Of a stretch of DNA of 6,841 nt, positions 6,705-6,841 are shown piece after piece. The number at the start of each line of letters is the position of its first letter. Position 1 is the first letter of the stretch. The position numbers and the translations under genes were made by a program. The notes beneath the pieces were generated by a model. The model had not been told where the DNA came from. It was given only the letters and a program-made list of their open reading frames with translations, and did not search any database. Source of the stretch: F1-20-MAGs016 sp046086245 (GTDB lineage: Bacteria; Planctomycetota; Planctomycetia; Pirellulales; UBA1268); NCBI GenBank assembly GCA_046086245.1, contig JBJSXB010000064.1, positions 1 through 6,841 on the forward strand, in the 5' to 3' direction.

Positions 6705-6806
6705 CCGCGATCCGAGGCAGGTGCGTCGCACGGTGACCCGCATCGTACCTCGTTCGGGCGCACCCGTGGCCGGGGCGGGGGCGTCGGGGACACGAAGGGG
6801 CAGCGG

Positions 6807-6841
6807 ATGGAGATCTCGGACACGCCTGCGAGGGACGAGCG
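6807..6841 (+). CDS. Possible start of a further gene, cut by window edge
   Basis: ATG 6807 is preceded by AAGGGG (6795-6800) at a normal Shine-Dalgarno distance and opens a frame reading MEISDTPARDE to the window end. Eleven residues are too few for any identification. It lies 102 bp after the stop of the second carotenoid gene on the same strand, so it could be the next operon member. The interval 6705-6806 otherwise shows only a small GTGC-GTC-GCAC hairpin (6721-6731). Confidence 0.3.
   Translation, partial: MEISDTPARDE

Noticed and set aside
6721..6731. GTGC-GTC-GCAC hairpin after the second carotenoid gene as a terminator.
   Set aside because: The stem is only four base pairs and no T-run follows.
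2985..6743. A 1252-codon open frame on the minus strand covering both carotenoid genes.
   Set aside because: It is antisense to two proteins with clear CrtI-family motifs, its translation is His/Arg/Gly-rich with no recognisable domain, and long antisense frames arise readily from GC-rich codon third positions.

Overview
The window is very GC-rich (about two thirds G+C by eye). Gene content and protein style suggest a planctomycete, probably of the Pirellulales type. The clues are a fused LplT-like transporter/PlsC acyltransferase, a small secreted Tyr/Pro/Ala/Val-rich protein, and a pair of CrtI-family carotenoid flavoenzymes. No rRNA, tRNA, CRISPR array, transposase or phage gene was seen, so the lineage call is inference from protein character only.

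Layout. (1) Positions 1-2274, minus strand: the N-terminal 758 residues of a large membrane protein that runs off the left edge. It has an MFS/LplT-like transporter domain, then a PlsC glycerophospholipid acyltransferase domain, then the start of what looks like a reduced AMP-binding (acyl-ACP synthetase) region. (2) Positions 2275-2466: a divergent intergenic region with one plausible plus-strand promoter. (3) Positions 2467-3123, plus strand: a 218-residue secreted low-complexity protein of unknown function with a perfect 18-bp tandem duplication. (4) Positions 3124-3470: a 347-bp non-coding region holding a 15-bp-period direct repeat, a possible terminator hairpin, and a good sigma70-like promoter (TTGACC-16 bp-TATAGT) whose spacer contains a run of eight C. 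(5) Positions 3471-5024 and 5037-6704, plus strand: two adjacent CrtI/CrtN/CrtP-family FAD-dependent carotenoid desaturases or oxidases, almost certainly one operon. (6) Positions 6705-6841: a short tail with a possible start of a further gene at 6807.

How the genes may work together. The two CrtI-family enzymes would act one after the other on a linear C30 or C40 polyene, one introducing double bonds and the other desaturating further or oxidising an end group. No phytoene, diapophytoene or squalene synthase lies in the window, so the substrate and carbon number cannot be decided here. The left-hand gene belongs to phospholipid repair (lysophospholipid uptake and re-acylation). Both activities concern membrane lipids, but the genes diverge and are separated by the secreted-protein gene, so no functional link is claimed. 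A 1252-codon open frame on the minus strand across both carotenoid genes, and a 505-codon plus-strand frame across the transporter gene, are judged to be GC-bias shadows.
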